Made by a program: the position numbers and the translations under genes
The notes under the pieces: generated by a model
Seen by the model: the letters and a program-made list of their open reading frames with translations, nothing else
The model's database searches: none
Told to the model about the DNA's origin: nothing
Shown here: in pieces, positions 34,326-45,945 of the stretch
Position numbering within the stretch: position 1 is the stretch's first letter
Layout of the letters: every line of letters starts with the position of its first letter
Source of the DNA: Plotosus lineatus
Lineage: Eukaryota; Chordata; Actinopteri; Siluriformes; Plotosidae
Length of the DNA: 64,000 nt
Assembly (NCBI GenBank): GCA_024760905.1
Contig: CM045729.1
Span: forward strand, 46,337,080 to 46,401,079
Reading direction: 5' to 3'

Positions 34326-35570
34326 AGAAAAAATGGACCAATGAAAAATAATAATTATTATCATCATCATAATCATTATTATTCTCATAATTACAACATA
34401 CCATATGTTTATTTTTTAATGTGCTGCACAGTATATAATGTTACATGAATAAGATTAGAGTTGCTCTATAGATATGAAGATCAAAATATATTTTTAAAAA
34501 TATCATTTAATCCAATTTAATACCTAGTCATGCTCAGGCAGGCTACACTTTCTAGAGATGTGAATCAGTTCGACTAGTTTGTTTTATCAGATTTCAGATT
34601 TGATGTGTTATTTTTCTAGCATTGAATGCATGGTGCAAGCAACAAGCTAAAAATCATCAGGTCATGGACCGACAGTACCCGGGGCTCCAGCAACATAATA
34701 ATGTCTTCTATCTTTTGTTTTAAAAATCAGACCAGTTATTATTACTTTTGCACTAAATATGTTTAAATCTGAGGCAGGAAATGGTTCGGATATAAGTCAT
34801 AACTCATTGCAGGACTGTGATGCTGATAGTGAGCTAATTGCTTTTGTTCTGCAGGTGAGTGTGAATACAGTCTGAAGAAATAAATCAGACTAAATTTGGA
34901 TTGCTGTGTAAGCCCTGTCGTTCTCAATACCTATACAGAAAAACTTGCTAAGATGCATGAAGGGAAGTAGGTCATCCTGCATTCGTATATTGATCATAAG
35001 CTGATAAAAACACTGGGCTTAGGAACTGTTTGTCCTTTTGACGAGTCTGGAGTTACCCAATGTCATCTCCTATGAAATAATATCTGCAGGACCGGTAGGA
35101 ATCCCAGATGTGCAGTGCATGTTAATGCCCTGTTGCAATTTAGCTGAGCCTTCGAATGTCACAGTGATGTGCTGCAGCCATTTGTTATAGTAGCAGTGCT
35201 TGTGCACAGGAATTATGTGAGTGACAGCTACTGCAGAGACTCTTCGGCATGAAAGAGAGTTAAAGACAGAAGGGGTAGGGTGCATGAGGCAAACTCAAAC
35301 GGAGAGGCACAGAGTAGAAAGTGAACAAGAGAGATCATGGAAAATGGAAAGGAGTGTGGGGGTGGGGGTGGGGGCAATGGAAGAGTGACGGTGGCCTTGG
35401 ATCAGTCGATGGCGGGCGGCTCATGGCAGGGCTTGACAGCAGCTTTCCTGTTTTAGGATGCAGGAGTCTGTCACTATAGGCACCTGTGTGTCTGTCAATG
35501 CAGCAACAATCAGAGGCCATGCTCGTACAAGGAAAGCGGTGGCAGGTGTGCGTGAGAAAGTGTGAACAAA

Positions 35571-35643
<73 letters not shown>
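35571..35643. repeat. (GT)n microsatellite
   Basis: About 36 GT units. Confidence 0.97.
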
Positions 35644-35645
<2 letters not shown>

Positions 35646-36230
35646 ATTGTAGAAAAATGTGTAAGTCTATCAGCAAACCCAGCTCCACTGTAGGAACCTG
35701 CAGCTTGTGGAACAAATTTCAATGCTTTAATACTATTCACATGATTCACATGTTTATGTAATCCTTGGAAAATGTTTAACGTTCTGATCTTTCAGATCTT
35801 ATGTTCACAATTTTAGCAACACACTTCTCCGAGAACATGAGATTCTTAATTCAGTTGCAAGACAATAACATTAAACTAAAAAAAATATATATATATAGCA
35901 CACAGGTGGGTCATGTCACTTGTCACCAAAATCACACCCTTCGTTTCTAAATTCCCACAAAGATGAACCCTCTCCTGCTACAGCCACATTTGCAAGGCTA
36001 AAATGTATTTATTTTTATTAACTGTTTCTAGAGTCTCACAGAGTCTATGGCTCACACTCCAAATGCGTTTTTTACGCTATTACGCTATACTAGATGCTAT
36101 TAAGCGTCAGGTGCACTTTGTTATATATTTTATATTTTCTTAGTATGTACTACGCATACACCCTTCTGGGCTTGTGTGCATACGCGTGAATATGTGAATA
36201 GATGTATAAGTCTGTAAATATGTGAATAGC

Positions 36231-37266
36231 AGTGGCGGCGTGTCGTGAGGTTGACAGCTGGTGAGGCACTGACTCTTTTCAAGTCAGATTTATAAATACA
36301 AATGAACTCAAAAGAGTAAATTATTCATCATTTGATTGACAAAACACAATGCGTTGTGTTTTATATCTCATATCAATATTCTTTACACAAACATGTGACA
36401 CCTATTTCATTTGAGGTTAAAATGTATTACATCACCTTTTACATTTACATTTACAGCATTTAGCAGATGCAGAATTGCTTTGAAGTCTTTATCAGTGAAT
36501 ATACAGTATTCTATTACTGGTTTGTTAGAACACAGACGTCAGTCAAACCCAGTCAGTCGGTGTTGTGTGTGGGTTTTTTTTTTTTTTTTTTTTTTTTTTT
36601 GATGTGTGTGTTTTTATACAGCACAGTGCTAATCTAAGTACTGCTGAAAAAGATAAGCTGTTTTGATTAAAAGTCAAGATTTGCAAATTTTCTCAGCCTG
36701 GAAATGCAATCATTCATTTTGATAAGGCGGATTGTAAAGGAAGTATAAACTACAAACAAAGAAGATTGTAGGTCACAAGAATCTGTGGGCTCACAAGCAC
36801 CCTCTACCATGAGTCAAGGATACTGCTTGCCTCACTGAGTAACTTTTTAAAGTGGGTTTTATGATTAATCTGCAGCCTAAACACATGATAAAATACATTT
36901 TATACATTATCCAGATTATTAAAAAATATCTCATAATCTGAGTGTTGAAAAGCATTTCATTTACAATATATTGAGGCAGAGCGACATGCTATTTGCATCA
37001 CATACGAGTGCAGTTTGTGAGGAACACAATCCACTGAGTGGCACAGCAAAGTGCTGCCACACTGCACATCTCCCCCCTGTATTTTAATGGGACATATGGA
37101 AATTCTGCTATTCTTTATTGTAAAAAATAATTTTAATATTGGATTCGAACAGCAAAAGGTATAAGTACAGTAATACACACCAACTGACTAATATTAATAG
37201 CTAGTATATTTTATGATAAACTTTTTTTTTTTCTTTTTAAGATTAACTGGGGAGGCTCTGCTGCCC
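36231..37266 (+). mobile_element. unnamed ~1 kb transposon-like repeat
   Basis: About 1 kb that is repeated, reversed, at 59099-61637. The left end GTGGCGGCGTGTCGTGAGG and GACAGCTGGTGAGGCACTGA and the right end GGGGAGGCTCTGCTGCCC are shared. Middle landmarks are CAAGCACCCTCTACCATGAG and CTGCTTGCCTCAC. No coding frame is recognisable and the target duplication was not settled, so the superfamily is open. It contains a SINE tail fragment and a poly(T) run (36576-36600). Confidence 0.75.
36432..36482 (-). mobile_element. tail fragment of the same SINE family
   Basis: TTTACATTTACAGCATTTAGC is the tail complement only; it lies inside the unnamed ~1 kb transposon copy. Confidence 0.55.
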
Positions 37267-37273
37267 AGATATA

Positions 37274-37802
37274 CAGGGATCCCTCACTTTCCGCAGTTAA
37301 TTGGGACCGAGATCACCCCGCGACCATCAAAATCTGCGAAGTAGGATCACTCCCCAACCCCCCCCAACTGCCCCTGACTGACGTATACGTAAATGTATAT
37401 GTGTATATAATATCAATAAATACATAGTCAATGCTATAAATGCTTATAATAACAATTAAACATTAAAAAAAGTGATACATAAGATGTAAATAAAATATAA
37501 ATACACATGCAGATGCGCACGCATGCACGCAGATGCGTGTGCATGCACTCAGATGCACACCTCACAACAATATAACTAGTTTTGATGGGAGGTTTTGGGT
37601 TGTTTTTTGTTTTGTGTTTGTTTATGGGGTTTTTTTTTTGTTTTTTTTTGCATAATTGGCCTTGTTTTTGTGGCATTTTCTTTAACTTTTCCCCTATTCT
37701 TCCTTACTTTCCTTATTTTTTAATACAATGAATATTAAAAAAAAAAATCTGCGATGCTTTGAAGCCGCATGAACTGAAGCGCGAAATAGCGAGGGATCCC
37801 TG
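37274..37802. mobile_element. TA-family non-autonomous element
   Basis: 529 bp, best-preserved copy: ends CAGGGATCCCTC / GAGGGATCCCTG, TA flanks (37272-37273, 37803-37804). It sits within about 10 bp of the right end of the unnamed ~1 kb element. No coding capacity. Confidence 0.9.
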
Positions 37803-38334
37803 TATACTGAAAAAGTTAAGTGCTTCAGGCTTAGCAGTTGACACTGGAATGAATAGTTAAAAGTTGCTATTTTACTATTAATAATAGTTAAACTATTCAG
37901 TTCACCTTCCCGTCTTCTCAGAACTGTTAATTATATCATATGTTGTGAGCCTACAGAGTGAATACTAAGCCCTTTGTGTGATGCTGGTGGAGAATATTAC
38001 TTGAATCCAAATCCACATACGGATCGGAAAAGCTTAAATTAATTAAAGTAAGAATGAAATACTTATGTAAGTAAATAAAATAATTTAATAAAAGTTTAAA
38101 AAAGGATTTACAATAATTATAATATATGAACAAAGCAGCCCTTTCAGTGCAGTAGTAATGCAGCCGTACTGTTCATGATAATGAAAACTTTATTTCAACA
38201 CTAACTCTTTAATATAATTAAAATACGAATACAAATTTTAAAGGAATTTGACACCTTAGCATCAATAGAACTTGAGGGAAATCATAGCACTTTGGTCTCA
38301 TTTTGACCAATTTCCCCCTTGGGCTCTGCAGATA

Positions 38335-39118
38335 CAGTGATACCTCTGCTCACGAACATAATTGGTTCCCAGAAAGTGTGTGTAAGGCGAAAAGTTCGTC
38401 TTCCGAACATTTATTTCCCATAAGAAACCATTAAAATGAGAATAATCCGTTCCCAGGTCCCCATAAAGCATAATTTTCTACTAAATAGGCCTTAAAACTA
38501 CACAAAAATATACCTTATTTTATGTATAATAAATGTGCTATTGTATTGTAATTAAAGAAATAAACTGTACTGTATAATAAAGTCGTTTTATTTACCTTTG
38601 TGATGGTAGTTGATGGCTTGATGGAATGGAGTGGGAGGAGGAGGGAGGGCGGGACTTACTGTTTGGAAGGAGTGTTTGGAAACGCCTACTGTTTGGAAAC
38701 ACCCTTAGCCACACACGCACCCTTAATAGCTTCCTTGTTCTTAAGGATGGTGGTAGACTTAGTGTACTGGTACTGGGACGCTAAGTCACACAAACGCACA
38801 CCTCGTTCGTGTTTTTCAATGATCTCCGCCTGTGGTGGGGTCTTTTTCGGTCCCATAATAGCAAAAGTACACTCAATATGGTCCAAAATGTCTATCAAAC
38901 ACAAACCACTTCCGCACTCAAAGAAAGGGGTGTGACGAACTGTGACGTCGTGAGCGTGCGTCAGCTTCTCGTGGCCGCCACCGTGGCGCTGTTCGACCGC
39001 GTGGTTTGATTCGTCCGCCGAAAACTAGTTCGTCAGCAGAGACTATATGCTCGCAAATTTAATGTTCTTGAGGCGAAAAGTTCGTGAGCTTAAGCGTTCG
39101 TCAGCGGAGGTTTTACTG
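38335..39118 (-). mobile_element. Tigger/pogo element keeping only the HTH part
   Basis: 784 bp, TA flanks (38333-38334, 39119-39120), almost identical along its length to 23965-24747 (a handful of substitutions by eye). The minus-strand frame (38904-38686) carries MGPKKTPPQAEIIEKHERGV and STTILKNKEAIKGA. High identity between the two points to recent transposition of a deleted form using a transposase supplied from elsewhere. Confidence 0.88.
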
Positions 39119-39496
39119 TAATTGGAATTTCCAATCCTGTTACACACATTTTTCTAGCTTTTCAGTAAATTTTCTTTTGTCTTATCCACATGATAGTGGG
39201 CAATACTCGGTTATACTGTATTATTTATATCATATTGTAATATTATTTTTTATTTCGTTGGGCTTGGGGATTCCATTATTTTAATGTTATGGCAGTGCTG
39301 ATTATGTGTAAACTGTATGCAGGTCCCGATTTATGCACCGTACGAGCAGGAACTGTATGATATTTTATCACCACCTGATTATGTTTGCTGGTGCTCAGGC
39401 TGAAGGTGCCCTTTACTTTGTATTTTTCAACATGAATCTCTGAAACTCCGTGTCTATGGGCCCCCAGATGTAAAACTTTCTGAACAAGCATTGGAT

Positions 39497-39497
<1 letters not shown>

Positions 39498-39548
<51 letters not shown>
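39498..39548. repeat. (GT)n microsatellite
   Basis: About 25 GT units; a second GT array follows at 39778-39817. Confidence 0.97.
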
Positions 39549-39552
<4 letters not shown>

Positions 39553-39775
39553 AAACTAGAATATCACACATTTGTGGTGAGATATTACATGCCATTCGTC
39601 TTTGATCCATACACACACATGTTCATATTATGTTCTGGTAAAACAGTTTGCATGTTGACAGAGGTGAAAGGTCACACATAACGTAGATGTACTTATTGCA
39701 CAAGCATAATTCTTACTGCACATCTGTAGGTTTCCTGCTGATGACAGCTTCAACACTGTTGCAAGTTTTTTTATT

Positions 39776-39820
<45 letters not shown>

Positions 39821-40991
39821 CAGAGGAAAATTAAGGATTGATGTAGTCTGCTGGATTATTCTGTAGTGTGTTTTCTTGCATGTACTCTAATCTTTAGCTT
39901 TCACTCTTTCATCCCTCTGCATTCTTGATCCATATCTGACTTCTTCACCAACCAATTTCTTGCATTTCCTCACTTTTGTTGCTGTTAATGCTTTTTAACA
40001 AACCATCTACTCTATAATGACCACAACCCTTTGGTTGAATTCCTTCTCTTTCAAATCATGATGTATTGGGAGTTTGTGCCAAATGTCGGCGAGGAAATGC
40101 ACCTCATGTCTCACTTTTCTTCCACCTCCGCCTTCAATTGGCTGGCCGTTTCGACCTGCTTCCTTTGCTTCCTACGCAAACATGCTGAGATCTGACTCGG
40201 GCTGGTCCCAGGCCATCTGGCCCTGGAGTCACTGGATCTTGAGGTGGGTCGCGTCCTCAGGGTTCGGCTTTTCTGTGTGTGCAGTGAAGCAGGACTTGCA
40301 TTGCTCTGGTTCTTCTCGTCTTTCTCCCCACTCTCTCTTGAGAGCAGTTGGAGACTGGCACATACACACAGGAACGACTGAGTGAGTGAGAAGGATGGAG
40401 ATAAGCTATCTGAACTTGTCATCTTGGCTCCTCTCACCAGCCCTGGACCGATTGGTTTAAACACATGAATTTGGTCAGCCAGCTTTTACTCGGAAATGTA
40501 GCAGAAGCTTGTAGAAAAGCACTATATAAATGTAATAGCTATAATTATATACATAGCATAATAGTTTTCTATAATAAGTTGTGTAATATACTGTGCAGAG
40601 AAGAAACAAGTAATTAATTAAAAAGAGAAGGTAATTGGAAAGAGTGAAATATTCAAGTTGTGTTTATTTGAGCCTGTGTAGGTTTGTAACACACTCTGTA
40701 CACACACCATCGTGCCTTTTGTTCACTAGTTCATCCAGATGTGCAGAATAAACACTCATGCTTAAGCCATAGTGACATAGTGTGCAGGGGTGTGGAAGTG
40801 GCTGTCTGTTTGTCCGGCTATTAACAAGATGATCTTTCCTGACCACAGTAAAGACTCACTGATTGCATGTTTGTTTACAGTGTGTATGATTGCATGCTTG
40901 TTTATTTGTGTTTCTCTCATTGCTTTGCAACTCGAGCATTTTCATTACCCTTGTTTGCTAATCTGCTCCTGTCCTGTTTCTTCTCGGTTAG

Positions 40992-41136
40992 ACTTTCCAT
41001 GCCAACTCGGACCCCTCTGAAGTGGTGCTGAACCGAATCCCTCAGCCCGTCCTGGCTCGATTCGTCCGAATCAGACCCCAGACTTGGAAGAATGGCATTG
41101 CTTTGCGTTTCGAGCTCTATGGATGTCAGATCACAG
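40992..41136 (+). CDS. nrp2: nrp2 exon, end of b1 domain
   Basis: The exon encodes TFHANSDPSEVVLNRIPQP and ARFVRIRPQTWKNGIALRFE to YGCQIT. It completes b1; the Cys of YGCQIT pairs with the FHC cysteine two exons upstream in the F5/8C fold. FVRIRPQTW is the conserved C-terminal core of discoidin-type domains. It enters in phase 0 and leaves in phase 1. The donor ACAG/GTGTGT departs from consensus at +4. Human NRP2 reads VFQANNDATEVV at the exon start, so the opening Thr-Phe-His is a divergence at the boundary but fits the frame. Confidence 0.96.
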
Positions 41137-42118
41137 GTGTGTACATACAGTATACTCTTTCTGCATAAACATAATACATAATGCCTGTTGCCGTTGTCAT
41201 TTTTAACCTCTATAACTTTTCACTCAGTTTATAGAAATATTTCCGTCAGTGATGAGTCCGTATCGTTCTCCAACATCATCTCTAAACCAAACAGTCCCCT
41301 CCGAAGTACAATAGATGATGCATATCGTTTCAGATGTCCCTGTCACCTGAACTCAGCACTGTATTTATCTGCTCCATTCAGGCTGTGTAATTGAGTTTGG
41401 CTATTTGTGGAGATGTGTGGATCAGAGCGTCCTAATTCTGTTTGTTTCCCCTGACACAAATGTGCTTTTTTGAACCGATGCGATCACAAATTTCCATCAC
41501 ACTAAATCATTATAGCGTTAAGTAGCGATTCGCTCCTATTTTTATCGACAGTAAGCAGGACAAATACGCTTTTACGGACGGGGCCTTTTTCAACACTGAC
41601 ACAAATGACATAAACATGGAACTCACTACCGTATTAGCCCTGCCCTGATCCTGAAGGAGCCATCTCCGAGGGGCATGTAGACTACAATGGCTGGATTTTA
41701 GTGAGTCGAGTATGTGCCCTCAGTTCCTGATTTATGGAGAACTGATACCCACCGTGGATTAAAACAGAACACTGCCAATCCCAAAACAGTAACTCAGTGC
41801 CTTGGCATTATTTCCAAAGTTTTTTTTTTTTTTCCTTCATGTGTGGGTGGAATACAACAGAGATAGTGTAGGATGGATGTTCTGCATTTGTCTCAATGCA
41901 TTTCAGTTTGGTTCACTTTTTAAGCCACAGGCTACAATCAATCATTTATTTCTGGAATCATCTTTTTACGAGCCCTGTGGCATAAAACGGGTGCACGAAG
42001 ACAGTAACAGCGAAAGAGTAGGAGTGAAACGAGTGCTGTGTGGTAGTATTTTAGCTACCCTACAATGAAGTCATCTCTCTTTTGGGATGAGCTTCCTAAC
42101 ACCTAAGGTCTTGGGCCA

Positions 42119-42189
<71 letters not shown>

Positions 42190-42336
42190 TTCTGACTCAC
42201 AAATATTCGGTTTCTTTATGCATTCAAGCTTTAGTTTATTTATTATTTACATTTTCTTCTTTAAAATAAATATAACATTGAGTCCCTCAGCTTTAACCTG
42301 TCATTCATTCTATTTCTCGCTTTGTCTGTTGTACAG
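41137..42336 (+). other. intron between b1 and b2
   Basis: A 1.2 kb GT-AG intron. It has a (CA)n microsatellite at 42124-42187 and a poly(T) run at about 41820-41834. The rest holds no recognised repeat or reading frame. Confidence 0.8.
42124..42187. repeat. (CA)n microsatellite
   Basis: About 31 CA units, 150 bp before the b2 exon. Confidence 0.97.
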
Positions 42337-42686
42337 ATGCTCCATGTTCAGACATGCAGGGCATGCTGTCAGGGCTACTCCCCGACTCGCAGATCTCTGC
42401 GTCCTCTATGCGGGATATCCACGGCTCCATGGGTGCGGCTCGGTTAGTGGCAAGCCGTTCCGGATGGTACCCCAGTCCCACACAGCCTGTGGCTGGGGAG
42501 GAGTGGCTGCAGATTGATCTGGGAGTTCTAAAAACAGTGCGAGGGATCATCACACAGGGGGCGCGTGGCGTTGATGGCAGCACCAGTGCTGAGAACCGAG
42601 CCTTCGTGAGAAAGTACAAGCTAGCGCACAGCATGAATGGAAAAGACTGGAGCTACTTCCTTGACCCTAGGACCGGCCATCACAAG
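42337..42686 (+). CDS. nrp2: nrp2 exon, most of b2 F5/8C domain
   Basis: At 350 bp this is the largest exon in the window. It encodes DAPCSDMQGMLSGLLPDSQI to KDWSYFLDPRTGHHK, i.e. the first ~117 residues of b2, the second F5/8 type C domain, which adds to VEGF and heparin binding and to cell adhesion. Visible marks: the opening Cys (APCSDM), the SGLLPDSQISASS signature, EEWLQIDLGVLKTVRGI, and an Arg/Lys-rich surface stretch (RAFVRKYKL). It starts in phase 1 after TTGTACAG and ends in phase 0. The donor AAG/GTGTGG is weak; reading through it would stop after six codons. Confidence 0.96.
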
Positions 42687-43115
42687 GTGTGGTATTCATT
42701 GCTAATATGAGTTTTTAATCTACTACTATTGTGATTTTATTTAAGAATGTAGTTGCCACCGAGTCATTTTAATAATGTAATGGGGAATTTAGCACAGCAG
42801 GTCAACTAATAGTTTCCCGTATTCTTATTTCTGAATCAATAGAAAGTAACAGCCATCTCATTCATTTTTGCTCCACTCAGCAGCCCAACACTTGCACCAT
42901 CTCTTTTACTCCATCCCATTCTAAGAACAGACAGAATTCAATTATACTCAGCTATGCTGCCAGCGCTGATAACATTCCAGTCAAATCATTTACAGTTGTG
43001 GTAATTAAAACTTCTCTAGCTGAACTTCCTCCTCAGGCCACACGAGATTCCTAAATCGGAATACCCCACCAGTTTTTCCTTTTTCTGTCTTTTGAATTGC
43101 CTTTCTGCTTTTCAG
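42687..43115 (+). other. short intron inside b2
   Basis: A 429 bp GT-AG intron, the shortest in the window, with a good pyrimidine tract (TTTCTGCTTTTCAG) and no recognisable repeat or reading frame. Confidence 0.85.
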
Positions 43116-43260
43116 ATTTTTGAAGGAAACACGCACTTCGACACCCCGGAGATCCGCCGATTTGATGAGATTGTGACACAGTTCATCAGGGTGTATCCGG
43201 AAAGGTGGTCACCCCCAGGTATCGGGATGAGGCTGGAGATCTTGGGATGCGAACTTCCGG
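43116..43260 (+). CDS. nrp2: nrp2 exon, end of b2 domain
   Basis: The exon encodes IFEGNTHFDTPEIRRFDEIV to YPERWSPPGIGMRLEILGCE and LPG. It finishes b2; the Cys of LGCELPG closes the b2 disulphide. FIRVYPERW and GIGMRLEILGC are diagnostic of the neuropilin b2 C-terminus. It enters in phase 0 and leaves in phase 1 with donor CCGG/GTGAGA. The reading frame stays open through the donor for 66 further codons into the intron (to 43460), which is relevant because soluble neuropilin forms are made by intron read-through after the b domains. Confidence 0.96.
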
Positions 43261-43842
43261 GTGAGAAAAATGCACCTGACAGCACTTGTCAAGCACCACC
43301 AGCACATCAGAAATGTTTAAAGACAGATAACATGTCAGAGAACATTTTTCCTGCTGAATATGAGGACTGGGTGCTTAGAGTAGCGTGTGTAGCTGAAAAG
43401 GCCACTTGGCTGTTCTGCTGTCCTTTGCCACATTTCCTCTTCCTTTTTCTGCCATGCTGAATGTTACACCTGTCGCAACATGATGAACAGTGGCATGGAC
43501 AGGTGCCCACTCCCCTCGGGGCCTGCCAGAGCTCCATAAAGAAAAGCCCAGGGGTTGCCGTTGACAACCTGTCGCTCTGATTCTGTGTCCACATCACTAG
43601 CAGGATGCACAGGGGTGTGAGTGCCTGAGGTGGAGCCTTGGGGCAGTGCCCAGCTTTAGAAAAGTTTTATCACAGTGACAAAGAAAAAGAGAGACAGAGC
43701 TAGAGGGCAGGGAACACTGCCAGCTAGCTTGGGGTTAAAGACTCTCTCTGTGTAGGGTGTGGATGAGGTTGAACATTTTTGGCCAGGCTGCCTGTATCCA
43801 TGCAATCGTTCATATACTGTATCCTCTGTATTTTAAGCAATA

Positions 43843-44649
43843 CAGGCACTCCCCGCTTTACGCTCATTTGTTTTACGTATTTTTCAATTTTACCTTAAAA
43901 AGAAATTGTCAAATTTTGAGTTTAGCGTGCTCTCTGTAGTACTAGACGTACCTACGTAGCACGCTGACGTAATAAGCTACTTCCGCATGACGCTGCGTCC
44001 ATTGTTTTCAAACGACAGACTGAACGTGCCCCTCCTTCTTCCCAGTTCACCGCGTGTTACCCTTGTGTTAAGATGTTGTCTCTGTGATCTTTGTGTTTAC
44101 ACTGCTTTGCGGACTTTTGTAACCCTAAGCAAATATGGTTGGTCAGAAGCATAAGCCTACTAGTGATAGTGGTGATCAGAAAAAGTGGCAAGCCATCTCG
44201 TTAGAAACAAAGATGGCTATTATCAAGAAAATTGATGCTGGTGAAAAACATGTGACTGTTGCACGTTTCTTTCAAATGGCTCCGTCGACCATCGGAACCA
44301 TTTACAAGCAGAGAGATCTCATCACAGAGCATGTTAAAGGTTATATTTGATACTGTATTTGATATTTGATGAGTGAATTTGATGAAAATTTATCAATTTG
44401 AATTTATTTTGCTTGAATTGAATTTATTTGCAATTAATGTTGATATTATTTGATATTATTTTACAATGTTATGTTTATAATAATTGATTTAGGGGCGTTT
44501 TATGAGATACGGTAATGGTATTTATGGATGTATAGTACAGTATGAACGTTATACGTCACTCGAACATACAGTAACAACTTCCGTTTTTTTTTTTCACCTG
44601 ACGTTTGGCCATCCGGAACCGAACTAAAGCGTAAGTTAGGGAGCGTCTG
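43843..44649 (+). mobile_element. second Tigger-like family, HTH-only derivative
   Basis: 807 bp flanked by TA (43841-43842, 44650-44651) with imperfect inverted ends (CAGGCACTCCCCGCTTTACG on the left; the right end complement begins CAGACGCTCCCTAACTTACG). A plus-strand frame from ATG 44135 to 44347 encodes 71 residues including SLETKMAIIKKIDAGEKHVT and MAPSTIGTIYKQRDLI, an intact N-terminal helix-turn-helix of a Tigger/CENP-B-type transposase. The frame stops before any catalytic residue. Confidence 0.85.
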
Positions 44650-45203
44650 TATACGGTATGGAGCTGATATAAATAGTGAAGGATAGCTTTGAGGAAGTAG
44701 TTTCTTTTTTGCTTTCTATTAAATGTTTGTGATGATTATATGATGTTGTATATTAAACTTCTGAAGCAGCCTCTATAGAAGAGTAAAACTTTACCTTGTG
44801 ATGATGTACGACTCTCAAGATGGCGCATTGTCACTGTACTAAGAGTAATGTCTATCCAGCATCTGCCGAGTTTGAGTAATAATAGTGAAACTCAATGTTG
44901 AGGTTAAAAGTTTATTCAGAGTTTACAGTTGAACTCTGTTCAGTCTAACTGGTATAATAATAATAAACGCAAGGTTCTACTATATTTACTTCAATGTATG
45001 AACAGAGCTCTGTCTAGACCTCATTCTGTTGTAAATGTTCAAGCTTGCAGGGAGAGACTTCAGGCAGCGCAGAGGCTCAGTATGTGATTATAAACTGCTT
45101 CATTTCAGTGAATAACTTTTCTACATTACTTTCATTCATACTCATTACATTAGATTACTCTGTAGAAATGTAGCTTGCAGTGTCAGAGTCATTACCATGC
45201 ATG

Positions 45204-45206
<3 letters not shown>

Positions 45207-45268
<62 letters not shown>
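45207..45268. repeat. (TA)n microsatellite
   Basis: About 31 TA units. Confidence 0.97.
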
Positions 45269-45270
<2 letters not shown>

Positions 45271-45306
45271 AAAGTATAGATTAGGAATGAAAGTGTTCTT
45301 AGTTAC

Positions 45307-45945
45307 TCACTCACTCATTTGCTGAACCGCTTCACTCCAGGAAGGCTGGACATTGGACAAAGGCAGGCTCGTCAGACCATCACGGGGCAACATTGACAAT
45401 CAATCACTCTCACATCCACACCTACTGGTAATTTTGAACAGCCACACTTAGTCTATATAGCAAATCTGTTGTGTAAAGGTTAGGGTGCTGGGCTCATGAT
45501 AGGGAGGTTGTGTGTTCAAATCCCAGTTAGACCCTCACTGTGCTAAGACCCCTGGGCAAGGTCTTAACCACAAGTGTGCCTCTGGTCACCCAGCAGTATA
45601 AATGGGTACCAGTAAAAATATACTGGGACGGTAACCTGCGATGGACTAGCGTCCCATCCAGGAGGAGTTGTACTTGTCCTTCACGCTATGGAAACCGGGG
45701 ATAAGCACCGGCCCGATGAGCCACCATGGCTCGGGTGTAAAAAGCCCAACAGACTTTACCTTACACTTACTAGTCTAATGTGGATGTCTTTGGACTGCGG
45801 GAGGAAACCGGATAATTGGGAGGAAACTCCACACAAGAACAGGGCGAACATGAAACTTTACAGAAATGCCCGAGCCCGGGAAATGAACCCACAAACTTCT
45901 TGCTGTAAGGCGGAAATGCTAAACACCATGGCGTGATGCCTCCCT
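45307..45945 (-). mobile_element. SINE of the GGCACGGTGG type interrupted by another SINE
   Basis: Minus-strand copy in two pieces, 45307-45461 (tail side) and 45776-45945 (head side, TGGACTGCGGGAGGAAACC). The gap is filled by a plus-strand SINE of a different family. Confidence 0.8.
45462..45775 (+). mobile_element. tRNA-derived SINE, ACCCGAGCC-tail family, nested
   Basis: Plus-strand head GTTAGGGTGCTGGGCTCATGA with a B-box relative (TGTTCAAATCCC), a middle with CAGCAGTATAAATGGGTACC and a 3' part with GATGAGCCACCATGGCTCGG. It lies inside the minus-strand SINE 45307-45945. The flanks ACTTAGTCTA and ACTTACTAGTCTA look like a modified target duplication. Confidence 0.82.

Larger units (their letters stand above)
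21880..40991 (+). other. 19.1 kb intron inside b1
   Basis: A large GT-AG intron between LEVSTNGEDW...HK and TFHANSD. Insertions listed individually include SINEs, a 5'-truncated LINE, two Tigger elements, TA-family elements and the left copy of the unnamed ~1 kb family. Parts without recognised content: 21900-22990, 25470-25900, 26480-27840, 29600-31200, 32110-32820, 34330-35560, 35650-36220, 37810-38330, 39120-39490 and 39820-40980. In several of these (29860-30500, 32280-32530, 40080-40460) the sequence is of moderate GC content and free of simple repeats, so conserved noncoding elements are possible. No second gene was recognised on either strand. Confidence 0.7.

Noticed and set aside
40074..40464. 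Overlapping frames of over 100 residues on both strands upstream of a b1 exon
   Set aside because: No recognisable domain, no fitting splice phases with nrp2, and both strands open because of base composition.
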